NCBI GenBank assembly: GCA_050257395.1
Contig: JBLMWU010000280.1
Coordinates: 1 to 60,254 of the forward strand
Length of the DNA: 60,254 nt
Reading direction: 5' to 3'
DNA from: JAIRTY01 sp050257395
Lineage (GTDB): Bacteria; Actinomycetota; Actinomycetes; Streptosporangiales; Streptosporangiaceae
Every line of letters begins with the position of its first letter. The stretch's first letter is position 1. The notes beneath the pieces are model-generated. The model searched no databases. It saw only the letters and a program-made list of their open reading frames with translations, and was not told the origin of the DNA. Of this stretch, positions 16,428 to 27,725 are shown piece by piece. The translations under genes and the position numbers were made by a program.

Positions 16428-16964
16428 CTAGCCCACCCCCAGGTCGGCCAGTTCGAAGGCGGCCCGGAATGGCAGCCCTTCGGCGTCGATCCGGCCGCGG
16501 GCGCCGCGTTCCACCACCACGGCCACGCCGGCCACCACGGCCCCGGCTTCCCGCAGCGCCGCCACGGCGGTCAGCACCGAGCCGCCGGTGGTGGAGGTGT
16601 CCTCCACGGCCAGCACCCGCCGCCCGGCCACGTCCGGCCCCTCGATGCGGCGCTGCAGGCCGTGGGCCTTGCCCTCCTTGCGGACCACGAAGGCGTCCAG
16701 CGCCCGGCCCTGCGCGGCGGCGGCGTGCAGCATCGCGGTCGCGACCGGGTCGGCGCCCAGGGTCAGCCCGCCCACCGCGTCGTAGTCCAGGTCCGCGGTG
16801 GCCGCCAGCATCACCCGCCCGGCGACCGGCGCCAGCCGCCCGTCGAGCAGCACCCGCCGCAGGTCGATGTACCAGGTCGCACGCTGGCCGGACGAGAGGA
16901 TGAAGTCGCCGTGCACCACGGCCTTCTCCTGGATCCCGCGGAGCAGTTCGTCGCGGTCGCTCAC
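16428..16964 (-). CDS. pyrE: orotate phosphoribosyltransferase
   Basis: 178 residues from GTG 16964 (VSDRDELLRGIQEKAVVHGDF). PRPP-binding motif RRVLAVEDTSTTGGSVL and FVVRKEGKAHGLQ with catalytic lysines, plus SSGQRATWYIDLR, identify PyrE of the short actinobacterial type. Converts orotate plus PRPP to OMP. A longer frame upstream (to 17306) lacks family similarity and is Ala/Arg/Pro-rich shadow sequence, so it is excluded. Confidence 0.95.
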   Translation of the reverse strand: MSDRDELLRGIQEKAVVHGDFILSSGQRATWYIDLRRVLLDGRLAPVAGRVMLAATADLDYDAVGGLTLGADPVATAMLHAAAAQGRALDAFVVRKEGKAHGLQRRIEGPDVAGRRVLAVEDTSTTGGSVLTAVAALREAGAVVAGVAVVVERGARGRIDAEGLPFRAAFELADLGVG

Positions 16965-17474
16965 AGCCGCGAGCCTAGGGCATCGGCCCCGCCGGCCGGT
17001 CACCGCGCCGGCCGCACCGGCGGTGGTCCGGGCGGCGCGGGCGGACGCGGTCCCGGCGGCGCGGCGGACGCGATCCTGGCGGCGCGGCGGACGAATCCGC
17101 CTGTTCCGGGCATGCCGAAAGCAGGCTGTGGCCACTGCCGGCCTGAAGGCCGGGCCGGCCGGCAGCCACTTTGGTAGCGTCGGCGGCAGTGCCTCGGCAG
17201 CCGGCCGGGGTCGGCTGCTCACCCCCACGTGCTGGCCACGGCTTCCTGGCGGAGCCGGGCCGCATGAACACGCGATGGCACGTCCGGATAGCAGGCTCCC
17301 AAGCACTCAGAAGCCGCACGGCCGATTATTGTCCCCACGCAGGCGATCCGGTGGCGACACTCCGGCCGGGGAATCGGTTCTTGCGTGCGGGGCGCGCGTG
17401 TTATCTGGCAGTGATCCATCACGGCGGCGGCTGGGCGCTGGTAACGTCACGCGTCGAAGGAAGGACGGTGTCGC
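16965..17474. other. 510-bp divergent intergenic region
   Basis: No gene recognised between pyrE and the NYN-domain gene. It holds the promoters of both, and three short GC-rich tandem repeats at 17031-17098. The last 20 bp before 17475 contain GAAGGAAGGACGG, a strong ribosome-binding stretch for the NYN gene. Confidence 0.6.
17031..17098. repeat. three tandem 21-23-nt GC-rich repeats
   Basis: Units at 17031-17053, 17055-17076 and 17078-17098 share GGCGGCGCGG, then CGGACG, ending in a TCC. They differ at a few bases and by one-base indels. Intergenic; no function apparent. Confidence 0.6.
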
Positions 17475-19784
17475 GTGGATCGCTGCGCGCTGTTCGTGGA
17501 CGCGGGCTACGTGCTGGCTGATGGCGCGATGGCCGTCCACGGAACCCGCCACCGCGAGTCCGTCTCCTGGGACTATGCAGGCCTGCTGCAGTTCCTCAGC
17601 AGCGTCGCGCGGGACCGCACCGGCCTGCCCCTGCTCCGGTGCTACTGGTACGAGGCGACCGTCGAGGGCCGCCGGACCGCGGAGCACGACGCCCTCGCGG
17701 ACCTGCCCGGGGTCAAGCTGCGGCTGGGCCGGATGCGGCCGGGGCGGCGGGAAGGCGTGGAGAGCGAGATCCACCGCGACCTGGCCACGCTCGCCCGCAA
17801 CGGCGCGGTCAGCGACGCCCTGGTGGTCAGCGCCGAGGAAGACCTCGCGCAGGTGGTCGCGGACGTGCAGGACCTGGGGGTCCGGGTCACGATCGTGCAC
17901 ATCACGGTGGACGGGAACTGGACGATCTCCCGGTCGCTGCGCCAGGAATGCGACGACATCATCGAGGTGGGCGACGCGCACCTGCGCCCGTACGTGGAGC
18001 TGATCGCCGGCGCCGAGCCGGCCCAGGAAGAGCCGCAGCCGGTCGGCGCCTACGCCGGGCGCCCGCCGACCAACGGGCATGGCACGGTCAGTGCGCTCAG
18101 CCACCAGCAGGCGCTGCCCGCGGGGACCTCGCCGGCCCCGCCGGCCATCTACACGGCCCCGGTGGTCGCCGAGTACCAGCGGGCGTCGCAGCCGATGATG
18201 AACGGGCAGCCCGCCGGCGTGACCCAGCCCACCGCGGGGGGCCTGATCGGCACCGCCCAGCAGCAGCCGGCAGGCGGCGACCAGCAGCCGCAAGGCCAGC
18301 CCGCCGCCCGGCAGGGGCAGCAGCCGGAGCTGGCCGGCCAGGGACAGCAGGGTCAGGCCGCCCCGGCGGGGGCGCAGGCCGGCGCGCCGGGCATGGCCCA
18401 GGGACTGCAGAACGGCGCCGCGCTCGGCCACGGGGTGCAGCAGGCCGCCCCTCCCCAGCAGCAGGGCCCGCAGCCGGGCCCGCCTGGCCAGGGTTCGGTC
18501 ACCGCGCTGCACCAGCAGCCCGCCGGTGCCCCCGGGGCGCACGGCCCGGCCAGCATGCCCGGTCCGGGCATGCCAGGCCAGCAGCTGCCCGGCCAGGGCG
18601 GGCCAGGTCACCCCGGCCCGGCCCAGCAGGGCATGCCAGCTGGCATGCCAGGCCAGGGCATGCCGGGGCAGCAGGGCCAGCCGGGCGGCCAGGGGCACGG
18701 GCAGCAGGGCCCGCCGGGCCAGGGCATGCCGGGCCAGGGCCAGCCTGGCGGCCAGGGCCAGCCTGGCATGCCGGGCCAGGGCCAGCAGGCGCACCCGGGT
18801 CAGGGTGTGCCCGGGCAGGGCCAGCCAGGACACGGCCAGCCGGGACACAGCCAGCCGGGCCAGGGCATGCCAGGCCAGGGGCCGATGGGCCAGGGCCAGC
18901 CGGGCATGCCGGGCCAGGGCGGGATGGGTGCCTCCCTGCCGGGCCTGCCGCAGCCTGGCCCCTATCCGGGCATGCCGGGCGGCGGCGGTTCGCAGCCGGG
19001 CCCGGGCCCGCAGCACCAGGGCGGCCAGGGCCAGCCCGGCCAGGGTGAACCCGGCCGCGGCCCCGGCCAGCAGCGCCCGGACGAGCAGCCGGGTGCCCAG
19101 CAGGGCCAGCCCCTGTACGCGGCGCCGCCGGCCGGGTTCGGCGGCCCCGGCCAGCACGGTCCCGGCCAGCACGGGCCGGGTCAGCCCGGTCCCGGCCAGC
19201 ACGGGCCGGGCCAGCCGGGCCCCGGTGTCCCGCAGCGCGGGCTGATGACGGCCCCGGGCCACCAGCCGGGCGCGACCCTCACCAGCCTGCCGGGCCAGGG
19301 CCAGCCCGGGCCGGGTCACCCCGGTGACCGGGGCGGCCAGCAGCAGCGCCCGTACCCGGTGCCGCCCGGGCGGTACGCCGGGCCGCCCGACCAGGGGCAG
19401 GGCCAGCCGTACCAGGGCGGCCCGCCCGGCCGCCAGGACACCGGGCCTCCCGGGCCGCCGCCGTTCGTCCCCCAGCAGGGGCCCTACAGCGGCCCGCACC
19501 AGGCGGCGCACCACCCGCCGGTGCCGCAGGCCATGGCGATGTCCCTGGCCGATGCCGTGCAGGCGGCGCACGCGGAGGGGTTCGAGTTCGGCCAGTCGGT
19601 CGCCCGGGAAGCGCCGGCGCTGTGGCTGGAGGCGGTGCTCGCCCGCAAGCCCCGGATGCCGTCGGACCTGGAAGCCAGGCTGCTGCAGGACTCCGCGCTG
19701 CCGATCGACTCGCTGCTGCACGACGAGGTGCGGCACGCGCTGCGGCGCGGGTTCTGGGACGCCCTGGAGCGGGCCCGCCGCTAG
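17475..19784 (+). CDS. NYN-domain (LabA/PIN-like) protein with long Gly/Pro/Gln-rich repeat region
   Basis: 769 residues. Residues 1-175 form a NYN/LabA-like nuclease-fold domain: CALFVDAGYVLADGA (first Asp), ESEIHRDLATLARNGAVSDALVVSAEEDLAQVV and DDIIEVGDAHLRPYV, keeping several acidic residues expected for metal binding. Residues about 180-685 are low complexity, dominated by Pro-Gly-Gln and Gly-Met-Pro-Gly-Gln type repeats, collagen-like but without a strict GXX frame. Residues 686-769 form a separate helical domain (MAMSLADAVQAAHAEGFEFGQSVARE) ending ALRRGFWDALERARR. GTG 17475 has a strong RBS. Probably an RNA-processing or RNA-binding protein with a disordered, possibly phase-separating linker (inference). 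Confidence 0.8.
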   Translation: MDRCALFVDAGYVLADGAMAVHGTRHRESVSWDYAGLLQFLSSVARDRTGLPLLRCYWYEATVEGRRTAEHDALADLPGVKLRLGRMRPGRREGVESEIHRDLATLARNGAVSDALVVSAEEDLAQVVADVQDLGVRVTIVHITVDGNWTISRSLRQECDDIIEVGDAHLRPYVELIAGAEPAQEEPQPVGAYAGRPPTNGHGTVSALSHQQALPAGTSPAPPAIYTAPVVAEYQRASQPMMNGQPAGVTQPTAGGLIGTAQQQPAGGDQQPQGQPAARQGQQPELAGQGQQGQAAPAGAQAGAPGMAQGLQNGAALGHGVQQAAPPQQQGPQPGPPGQGSVTALHQQPAGAPGAHGPASMPGPGMPGQQLPGQGGPGHPGPAQQGMPAGMPGQGMPGQQGQPGGQGHGQQGPPGQGMPGQGQPGGQGQPGMPGQGQQAHPGQGVPGQGQPGHGQPGHSQPGQGMPGQGPMGQGQPGMPGQGGMGASLPGLPQPGPYPGMPGGGGSQPGPGPQHQGGQGQPGQGEPGRGPGQQRPDEQPGAQQGQPLYAAPPAGFGGPGQHGPGQHGPGQPGPGQHGPGQPGPGVPQRGLMTAPGHQPGATLTSLPGQGQPGPGHPGDRGGQQQRPYPVPPGRYAGPPDQGQGQPYQGGPPGRQDTGPPGPPPFVPQQGPYSGPHQAAHHPPVPQAMAMSLADAVQAAHAEGFEFGQSVAREAPALWLEAVLARKPRMPSDLEARLLQDSALPIDSLLHDEVRHALRRGFWDALERARR

Positions 19785-19900
19785 CGCGTGCCCGGGCCGG
19801 CCGCCCGCCGCTGGCCCGCCAGCGGCCGCCCGTGAAGAAGGAATGGTCCGGATACCGCGGGCGCAGCGTGTGACCCGCCCCTGATGGGTACTTTGTCTGG

Positions 19901-20617
19901 GTGGTTGTGCTGAGCCGCGAGGCCTTTGACGCGATCGAGTTCGACGCCGCCTACACCGGTGACCACCGCGCGGCGGCGGAGCAGATGACGAGGCTCGCCG
20001 ACACCGGAACCCAGTCGCCCGCCATGCCGCGGTCCGAGGCGTATCTGCGCGCCGGTGAGCAGTGGCTGCTGGCGGATGACGCGGCCGCCGCGGCGAACGG
20101 CTTCATGCGCGCGATCGCCGACGGCGGCACGGCTTCCATCGACCCGCGTGCCCCGCTGGCCCGCGCCCTGTTCATGCTGGGCCGGAACGACGAGGCGGAA
20201 GCGCTGGTCAGGGACCTCGGCCTGGCCGCGCCCCGGGACGCCCGCCTGTGTGACCTGATGGCCGAGCTGCTGGTGGAGCGCTCGGACCTGCCGCGCGCCC
20301 TGGCCTGGGCGACTGCCGGGGTCGACCTGTGCCTGGGCGGCCAGCCGGAACCGGTCAGCCGGGACACGCTCCCGCTGGAGCCCGGCACCGGCCAGGCCAT
20401 CATCCGGGAGGACACGGCGCCCGGCGGCCAGCCGCTCACCCGGGCCACCGGCCCCGGCGGCGGGCGGCCGGCCCTGCCCAGCGGCGACCGCACCGAGCTG
20501 CGGCTGCTGCTGACCCTGCGCTACCGCATCCGCAACGACCTCGGGCTGCCCGAGGACGCCTACGACGAGCTGCTGGACGAGCTGCTCTCCGAGACCGGCG
20601 GCTCGGCCGCTGACTGA
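19901..20617 (+). CDS. tetratricopeptide-repeat-like protein
   Basis: 238 residues from GTG 19901. Helical repeats resembling TPRs: DAAYTGDHRAAAEQMTRLADTG, AYLRAGEQWLLADDAAAAANGFMRAIADGG and ARALFMLGRNDEAEALVRDLG. The C-terminus ends TELRLLLTLRYRIRNDLGLPEDAYDELLDELL. No signal peptide; likely a cytosolic scaffold. Its last 58 bp overlap the end of clpB on the other strand. Function not recognised. Confidence 0.7.
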   Translation: MVVLSREAFDAIEFDAAYTGDHRAAAEQMTRLADTGTQSPAMPRSEAYLRAGEQWLLADDAAAAANGFMRAIADGGTASIDPRAPLARALFMLGRNDEAEALVRDLGLAAPRDARLCDLMAELLVERSDLPRALAWATAGVDLCLGGQPEPVSRDTLPLEPGTGQAIIREDTAPGGQPLTRATGPGGGRPALPSGDRTELRLLLTLRYRIRNDLGLPEDAYDELLDELLSETGGSAAD

Positions 20618-23232
20618 TCCGGCCGGACCGTGAGCGAGTCCCGGTCCCCGTCCAGGTCGACCACCACCCGGTCACCGTCGCTGATGTCCCCGGCCAGCAG
20701 CGCCCTGGCGAGCTGGTCGCCGATGGCCGACTGCACCAGCCTGCGCAGCGGCCGCGCCCCGTACACCGGGTCGAACCCGGTCAGGGCGAGCCACTCCCGG
20801 GCGGCCGGGGTGACCGTGAGGTCCAGCCGCCGGTCGGCCAGCCGCCTGCCCAGCCGGGCGATCTGCAGGTCAACGATCTCGGTGAGCTCCTCGGTGGACA
20901 GCGCGTCGAACACGATCACGTCGTCGAGCCGGTTGAGGAACTCCGGCTTGAACGTCGCCCGCACCACGTCCAGCACGGCGTCCCGCTTGGCCTTCTCGGC
21001 CAGGGCGGGGTCGGCGATGAACTGCGACCCCAGGTTTGACGTGAGGATCAGGATCACGTTCCGGAAGTCCACCGTCCGGCCCTGGCCGTCGGTGAGCCGC
21101 CCGTCGTCGAGCACCTGCAGCAGGATGTCGAAGACCTCGGGGTGGGCCTTTTCCACCTCGTCCAGCAGCACCACGCAGTAGGGCCGCCGCCGCACGGCCT
21201 CGGTGAGCTGGCCGCCCTCCTCGTACCCGATGTAGCCGGGCGGGGCGCCGACCAGCCGGGCGACGGTGTGCTTCTCGCCGTACTCGCTCATGTCGATCCG
21301 GACGATGGCCCGCTCGTCGTCGAACAGGAACTCCGCGAGCGCCTTGGCCAGCTCGGTCTTGCCGACCCCGGTCGGGCCGAGGAACAGGAACGAGCCGGTC
21401 GGCCGGTCGGGGTCGGCGACCCCGGCCCGCGCCCGGCGGACCGCGTCCGACACCGCCTGCACGGCCCGGGCCTGGCCCACCAGCCGCTTGCCGAGCTCGG
21501 CCTCCATCCGCAGCAGCTTGCCGGTCTCGCCTTCCAGCAGCCGGCCGGCCGGGATGCCGGTCCAGGAGGCGACCACGTCGGCCACGTCGTCCGGGCCGAC
21601 CTCCTCCTTGACCATGGGCGCCTCGGCGGGCGCGCCGCCGGCGTCCGGCATCACCCCGGCGGGCGACTGGCCGGCCGCGGCCGCCGCGGCGGCCAGCTCC
21701 CGCTCCAGCGCGGGGATCTCGCCGTACATGACCCGCGACGCGGTCTCGAAGTCGGCGTCGCGCTGAGCACGCTCGGCCTGCCCGCGCAGGTCGTCCAGCC
21801 GCTTCTTCAGCTCGCCGACCTTGTTGAGGCTGCCCTTCTCCCGCTCCCAGCGGCCGACCAGCGCGTTGAGCTCCTCCTGCCGGTCGGCGAGCTCGGCCCG
21901 CAGCCGCTCCAGCCGCTCCCGGCTGGCCGGGTCGCTCTCCTTGGCGAGCGCGAGTTCCTGCATCTTCATCCGGTCCACGGCCCGCTGCAGCTCGTCGATC
22001 TCGACCGGGCGGGAGTCGATCTCCATCCTCAGCCGGGACGCGGCCTCGTCGACCAGGTCGATGGCCTTGTCGGGCAGGAACCGGCCGGTGATGTACCGGT
22101 CCGACAGGGTCGCCGCGGCGACCAGCGCGGCGTCGGAGATCTGCACCTGATGGTGCGCCTCGTAGCGTCCCTTGAGGCCGCGCAGGATCGCGATGGTGTC
22201 CTCGACCGGCGGTTCGCCGACGAAGACCTGCTGGAACCGGCGCTCCAGCGCCGGGTCCTTCTCGATCCGCTCCCGGTACTCATCCAGCGTGGTGGCCCCC
22301 ACCATGCGGAGCTCACCGCGGGCGAGCATGGGCTTGAGCATGTTGCCCGCGTCCATCGCCCCCTCGGCCGCGCCCGCGCCGACCACGGTGTGCAGCTCGT
22401 CGATGAACGTGATGACCTGGCCTTCGCTCTGCTTGATCTCGTTCAGGACCGCCTTGAGGCGCTCCTCGAACTCGCCGCGGTACTTGGCCCCGGCGACCAT
22501 GGCGCCCAGGTCGAGCGCGACCAGCCGCTTGCCGCGCAGGGACTCGGGCACGTCGCCGGCCACCACCCGCTGGGCGAGCCCTTCGACCACGGCGGTCTTG
22601 CCGACGCCGGGCTCGCCGATCAGCACCGGGTTGTTCTTGGTGCGGCGGGACAGGACCTGGATGACCCGGCGGATCTCGGCGTCCCGGCCGATGACCGGGT
22701 CCAGCGCGCCGTCGCGGGCCTGCTGGGTCAGGTCGATGCCGTACTTCTCCAGCGCCTTGAAGGTGCTCTCGGGGTCCTCGGAGGTCACCCTGGCGTGCCC
22801 GCGCACCTGCTCGAACGCCTTGAGCAGCGCCTCGGGGCTGGCGCCGGCCTGGCGCAGCAGGGTGGCCGCCTGCCCGCCGTCGGCGGCGAGGCCCACCAGC
22901 AGGTGCTCGGTGGACACGTATTCGTCGGTGAGCTCGCGGGCCCGCTTGGCAGCGGTGGCGAGGGTGGCCAGCATCGGCCGGGACAGGTCCGGGGCGCTGA
23001 CGGTGGTGCCGGCGGCCTTGGGCATCCGGGCCAGCGCGGCGCTGACGTCCCTGGCCAGGGCGTCCGGGTCGGCCCCGACTGCCTGCAGCAGCGGCCGTGC
23101 CGTGCCCCCGGACTGCTCCAGCAGCGCGGCGAGCAGGTGCAGGGGATCGACGTGCGGGTTGCCGTCGGCGGTTGCCCGCCGCACGGCCTCCGACACGGCC
23201 TCCTGGCTCTTACGCGTGAGCTTGTCGTCCAT
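20560..23232 (-). CDS. clpB: ATP-dependent disaggregase ClpB
   Basis: 890 residues, full-length Hsp100. Order: Clp N-domain (1-145), AAA1 with Walker A GEPGVGKTAVVEGL and Walker B VITFIDELHTVVG, the coiled-coil M-domain (about 410-530), and AAA2 with GPTGVGKTELAKAL and VVLLDEVEKAHPEVF plus a C-terminal D2 small domain. It works with DnaK-DnaJ-GrpE in disaggregation, all encoded just upstream. Oddity: the C-terminus ends in a run of serines after PPVSE, encoded where the gene overlaps the TPR gene's 3' end (20560-20617). Follows hspR by 55 bp, so probably under HspR control. Confidence 0.97.
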   Translation of the reverse strand: MDDKLTRKSQEAVSEAVRRATADGNPHVDPLHLLAALLEQSGGTARPLLQAVGADPDALARDVSAALARMPKAAGTTVSAPDLSRPMLATLATAAKRARELTDEYVSTEHLLVGLAADGGQAATLLRQAGASPEALLKAFEQVRGHARVTSEDPESTFKALEKYGIDLTQQARDGALDPVIGRDAEIRRVIQVLSRRTKNNPVLIGEPGVGKTAVVEGLAQRVVAGDVPESLRGKRLVALDLGAMVAGAKYRGEFEERLKAVLNEIKQSEGQVITFIDELHTVVGAGAAEGAMDAGNMLKPMLARGELRMVGATTLDEYRERIEKDPALERRFQQVFVGEPPVEDTIAILRGLKGRYEAHHQVQISDAALVAAATLSDRYITGRFLPDKAIDLVDEAASRLRMEIDSRPVEIDELQRAVDRMKMQELALAKESDPASRERLERLRAELADRQEELNALVGRWEREKGSLNKVGELKKRLDDLRGQAERAQRDADFETASRVMYGEIPALERELAAAAAAAGQSPAGVMPDAGGAPAEAPMVKEEVGPDDVADVVASWTGIPAGRLLEGETGKLLRMEAELGKRLVGQARAVQAVSDAVRRARAGVADPDRPTGSFLFLGPTGVGKTELAKALAEFLFDDERAIVRIDMSEYGEKHTVARLVGAPPGYIGYEEGGQLTEAVRRRPYCVVLLDEVEKAHPEVFDILLQVLDDGRLTDGQGRTVDFRNVILILTSNLGSQFIADPALAEKAKRDAVLDVVRATFKPEFLNRLDDVIVFDALSTEELTEIVDLQIARLGRRLADRRLDLTVTPAAREWLALTGFDPVYGARPLRRLVQSAIGDQLARALLAGDISDGDRVVVDLDGDRDSLTVRPDQSAAEPPVSESSSSSSSS

Positions 23233-23287
23233 GACTGCTTTCTGGTTCTGGCGTTTTTCTGTGGTGGTGAACGGGCTGGCGCCGGGG

Positions 23288-23800
23288 TCAGCCCGGCTCG
23301 CCCGGCAGGGTCTCCCCGGCGGCGGGCAGGGCGGGCCGGGGCCGGTCCGCCGCGGCGCCGCCCGCGGCCCGCGGCGGCGTGGGGGTGACCCGGGCTTCGC
23401 GGACCGGCACGAGCTCGGCGCCCGCGCTGCGGCTGCGCAGCAGCCCGGCGAGCCGGGCGGCGACCGCCCGGGTGGATTCCAGCTCGGCGCGCAGCTGCTC
23501 GGCCTCCGCGTGCAGCTCGGCGAGCACCTCCCGGGTCCGGTCCAGCTCCCGTTCCAGCTCGAGGATCCGCTTGATCCCGTTCAGGCTGATCCCGAGTTCC
23601 TGGGACAGCCGCTGGATCTCGCGCAGGGCCAGGATGTCCCGGAGCGAGTAGCGGCGGCCCTTGCCCGCGGCCCGGCCGGGCGACACCAGGCCCAGCCGGT
23701 CGTAGGTCCGCAGGGTCTGCGGGTGCAGGCCGGAGAGCTGCGCGGCCACTGAGATCACGTACACCGGGGTGTCGTCGGACATGTCGAACGGGCCGCTCAT
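23288..23800 (-). CDS. hspR: HspR, MerR-type heat-shock repressor
   Basis: 170 residues from ATG 23800. N-terminal MerR winged helix: YVISVAAQLSGLHPQTLRTYDRLGLVSPGRAAGKGRRYS, followed by a coiled coil (about 75-125). HspR represses the dnaK operon by binding HAIR repeats with DnaK as corepressor; candidate HAIR sites are at 27705-27725 and 27756-27778. Fourth gene of dnaK-grpE-dnaJ-hspR, the typical actinobacterial order. The C-terminal 40 residues are Pro/Ala-rich. An in-frame start at 23833 exists but is less likely. Confidence 0.93.
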   Translation of the reverse strand: MSGPFDMSDDTPVYVISVAAQLSGLHPQTLRTYDRLGLVSPGRAAGKGRRYSLRDILALREIQRLSQELGISLNGIKRILELERELDRTREVLAELHAEAEQLRAELESTRAVAARLAGLLRSRSAGAELVPVREARVTPTPPRAAGGAAADRPRPALPAAGETLPGEPG

Positions 23801-23846
23801 GTGGTCATCACCCCTCTCCCGCCATCTCGTCACCCGCCTGGACTGG

Positions 23847-25019
23847 TCATGCCTGCCGGGCCCGCTGCAGCAGCTCGTCCCGCAGGTCCTCGCCGGCGGT
23901 GGCCTCGCGGAAGGTTTCCAGCGCCTCCCTGGCCTGCCCGGTGAGGTGCTCCGGCACCGTCACCTGGACGGTGACCAGCAGGTCGCCGTTGGTGCCGTCC
24001 GGCCGCCGCACGCCCTTGCCCCGCACCCGGAAGGTGCGGCCGCCCGGGGTGCCGGGCGGGATCCGGACGCTGACCGGAACCCCGCGGTGGGTCGGCACCT
24101 TAACCTCAGCGCCGAGCGCCGCCTCGGGGAAGGTCACTGGCACCGTGACGGTCAGGTTGTGGCCGCTGCGCCCGAACACCGGGTGCTGGGACACGTGCAC
24201 CCGCACGTAGAGGTCGCCGGCCGGGCCGCCGCGCTCGCCCGGCGCCCCCTTGCCCTTGAGCCTGATCCGCTGCCCGTCGGCGACGCCGGCCGGGATCCGC
24301 GCCTGGATGGTGCGGGTGCTCATGGCCCGGCCGCTGCCCGAGCACACCGGGCACGGGTCGTCCACGACCATGCCGCGGCCGCGGCACTCCCGGCAGGGCT
24401 CGGAGAACGCGAAGCTCCCCAGGTTCCGGCTGGCCTGGCCGGTGCCCTCGCAGCTCGGGCAGACCCGCGGCACGGTGCCGCTCTTGGCACCGGTGCCGCG
24501 GCAGGCCTGGCACGGGGACTCCCCGGCCAGCCGCAGCGAGACGGTCGCGCCGTCGATGGCGTCGCCGAAGCTCAGCGACGCCTCGGTCTCGACGTCCGCG
24601 CCCCGCCGCGGCCTGGCCGTGGCGGTCCCGCCCCGGCGGCCGAACACGCCGCCGAGGAAGTCACCGAGCCCGCCGCCGGCCGTGCCGCCCGGAGTGCCGG
24701 CGCCGCCCTGGCCGAACAGGTCGCCCAGGTCGAACCCGCCGAAGCCGCCGACCCCGCCGGCGCCGCCCGGCCGGTAACCGGTGCCGAACAGCGAGCGGGC
24801 GTCGTCGTACTCCTTGCGCCGCTTGGCGTCCGACAGGACGTTGTAGGCCTCGGAGATCTCCTTGAACCGCTCTTCGGCCTTGGCGTCGCCCTTGTTGGCG
24901 TCCGGGTGGTACTTGCGGGCGAGCTTGCGGTACGACTTCTTGATCTCGTCTGCCGACGCGCTCTTGGACACCCCCAGGACCTTGTAGTAGTCCTTCTCCA
25001 GGAAGTCCTTTGTGCTCAC
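23847..25019 (-). CDS. dnaJ: molecular chaperone DnaJ
   Basis: 390 residues. J-domain at 9-75 with HPD in RKYHPDANKGD. A G/F-rich linker (GGFGGFDLGDLFGQGG) follows. Four Zn-finger repeats are present: CQACRGTGAKSG, CPSCEGTGQA, CRECRGRGMV and CPVCSGSGRA. The C-terminal substrate-binding domains include DLYVRVHVSQHPVFGR. It stimulates DnaK ATPase. ATG 25019 after AGGAGAGGCG; 15 bp downstream of grpE. Confidence 0.97.
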   Translation of the reverse strand: MSTKDFLEKDYYKVLGVSKSASADEIKKSYRKLARKYHPDANKGDAKAEERFKEISEAYNVLSDAKRRKEYDDARSLFGTGYRPGGAGGVGGFGGFDLGDLFGQGGAGTPGGTAGGGLGDFLGGVFGRRGGTATARPRRGADVETEASLSFGDAIDGATVSLRLAGESPCQACRGTGAKSGTVPRVCPSCEGTGQASRNLGSFAFSEPCRECRGRGMVVDDPCPVCSGSGRAMSTRTIQARIPAGVADGQRIRLKGKGAPGERGGPAGDLYVRVHVSQHPVFGRSGHNLTVTVPVTFPEAALGAEVKVPTHRGVPVSVRIPPGTPGGRTFRVRGKGVRRPDGTNGDLLVTVQVTVPEHLTGQAREALETFREATAGEDLRDELLQRARQA

Positions 25020-25034
25020 TCGCCTCTCCTGGAA

Positions 25035-25813
25035 TCAGTCGTGCTCAGCGGGGGCCTCCGGCGTGCCGGAGGATGCGCTGCCGGTGTCGTCGGGCTCGGC
25101 GACCGCCACCCTGGCCGGCCGCAGGATCCGCTCGCCCACCCGGTAGCCGGGCTGCAGGATCTCCACGCAGGTCGGCTCCGTGACGTCCGGCGAGTAGGAG
25201 TGCAGCAGCGCTTCGTGGATGTTCGGGTCGAACGGCTCCCCGGCGTCCCCGAAGCTGTCCAGCCCGAGCTTGGCGGTGATGGCCTCCAGCGACTCGGCGA
25301 CCGACTTGAAGCCCCCGGTCAGCTCCTCGTGCTGCCGCGCGCGGCCGATGTCGTCCAGGACGGGCAGCAGCGACTGCAGCACGTTGGCCAGTGCCTGCTC
25401 CCGGACGGCCACCCGGTCCCGCTCGACACGCTTGCGGTAGTTGGCGTATTCGGCCGTGATCCGCTGCAGGTCGGCGGTGCGCTCGGCGAGCGCATCCATC
25501 AGCTCCCGGTCCACGGGCGGCCCGGCGGGCTCGCCGCCGGGAGCGCCGTTGCCGGTGCCGCCCGGGGCTGCCCCGCCAGGGGCGGCCGCCCGCGCACCCG
25601 CGGGCGGCGCCTCCGGCGCGCCCGGCTGGGGGGCCCGGTGGGCCCCGCCGCCGGAGCTGTTACCGGGCGAGCCGCCCGGCTTGGACGCTGCGTGCTTGCC
25701 GGGCCGCTTGCCCCGCTGTCCCTGCCCAGGATCCTTGACCTGCCCAGTCGCCGGGTCGATGCGCCTGAGGTCGCGGATCACCGGTCCTGTGTTGGTCTCC
25801 TCGGGCGAGTTCA

Positions 25814-25814
<1 letters not shown>
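25035..25814 (-). CDS. grpE: nucleotide exchange factor GrpE
   Basis: 259 residues. Conserved core: DLQRITAEYANYRKRVERDR (coiled coil) and LLPVLDDIGRARQHEE, then GEPFDPNIHEALLHSYSPDVTEPTCVEILQPGYRVGERILRPARVAVAEP, a classic GrpE head. The first 100 residues are a Gly/Pro/Ala-rich extension longer than in most GrpE proteins. Releases ADP from DnaK. The start codon overlaps the dnaK stop (25814-25816). Confidence 0.95.
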
Positions 25815-27673
<1,859 letters not shown>

Positions 27674-27704
27674 GAGTAGTCCCTACGTTGATCGTTGGTC
27701 TTAA

Positions 27705-27725
27705 GTTGAGCCTTGTCGACGCAAG
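27705..27725. promoter_or_regulatory. HAIR-like HspR operator, degenerate copy
   Basis: GTTGAGC-N7-ACGCAAG compared with the HAIR consensus CTTGAGT-N7-ACTCAAG: 5 of 7 and 6 of 7 matches with the exact 7-nt spacer. Located about 32 bp upstream of the dnaK ATG on the minus strand. Confidence 0.6.

Noticed and set aside
17307..19736. 809-codon open frame on the minus strand
   Set aside because: Antisense shadow of the repeat-rich NYN gene; composition is Leu/Arg/Ala/His repeats with no domain, and the plus strand has a real N-terminal domain and RBS.
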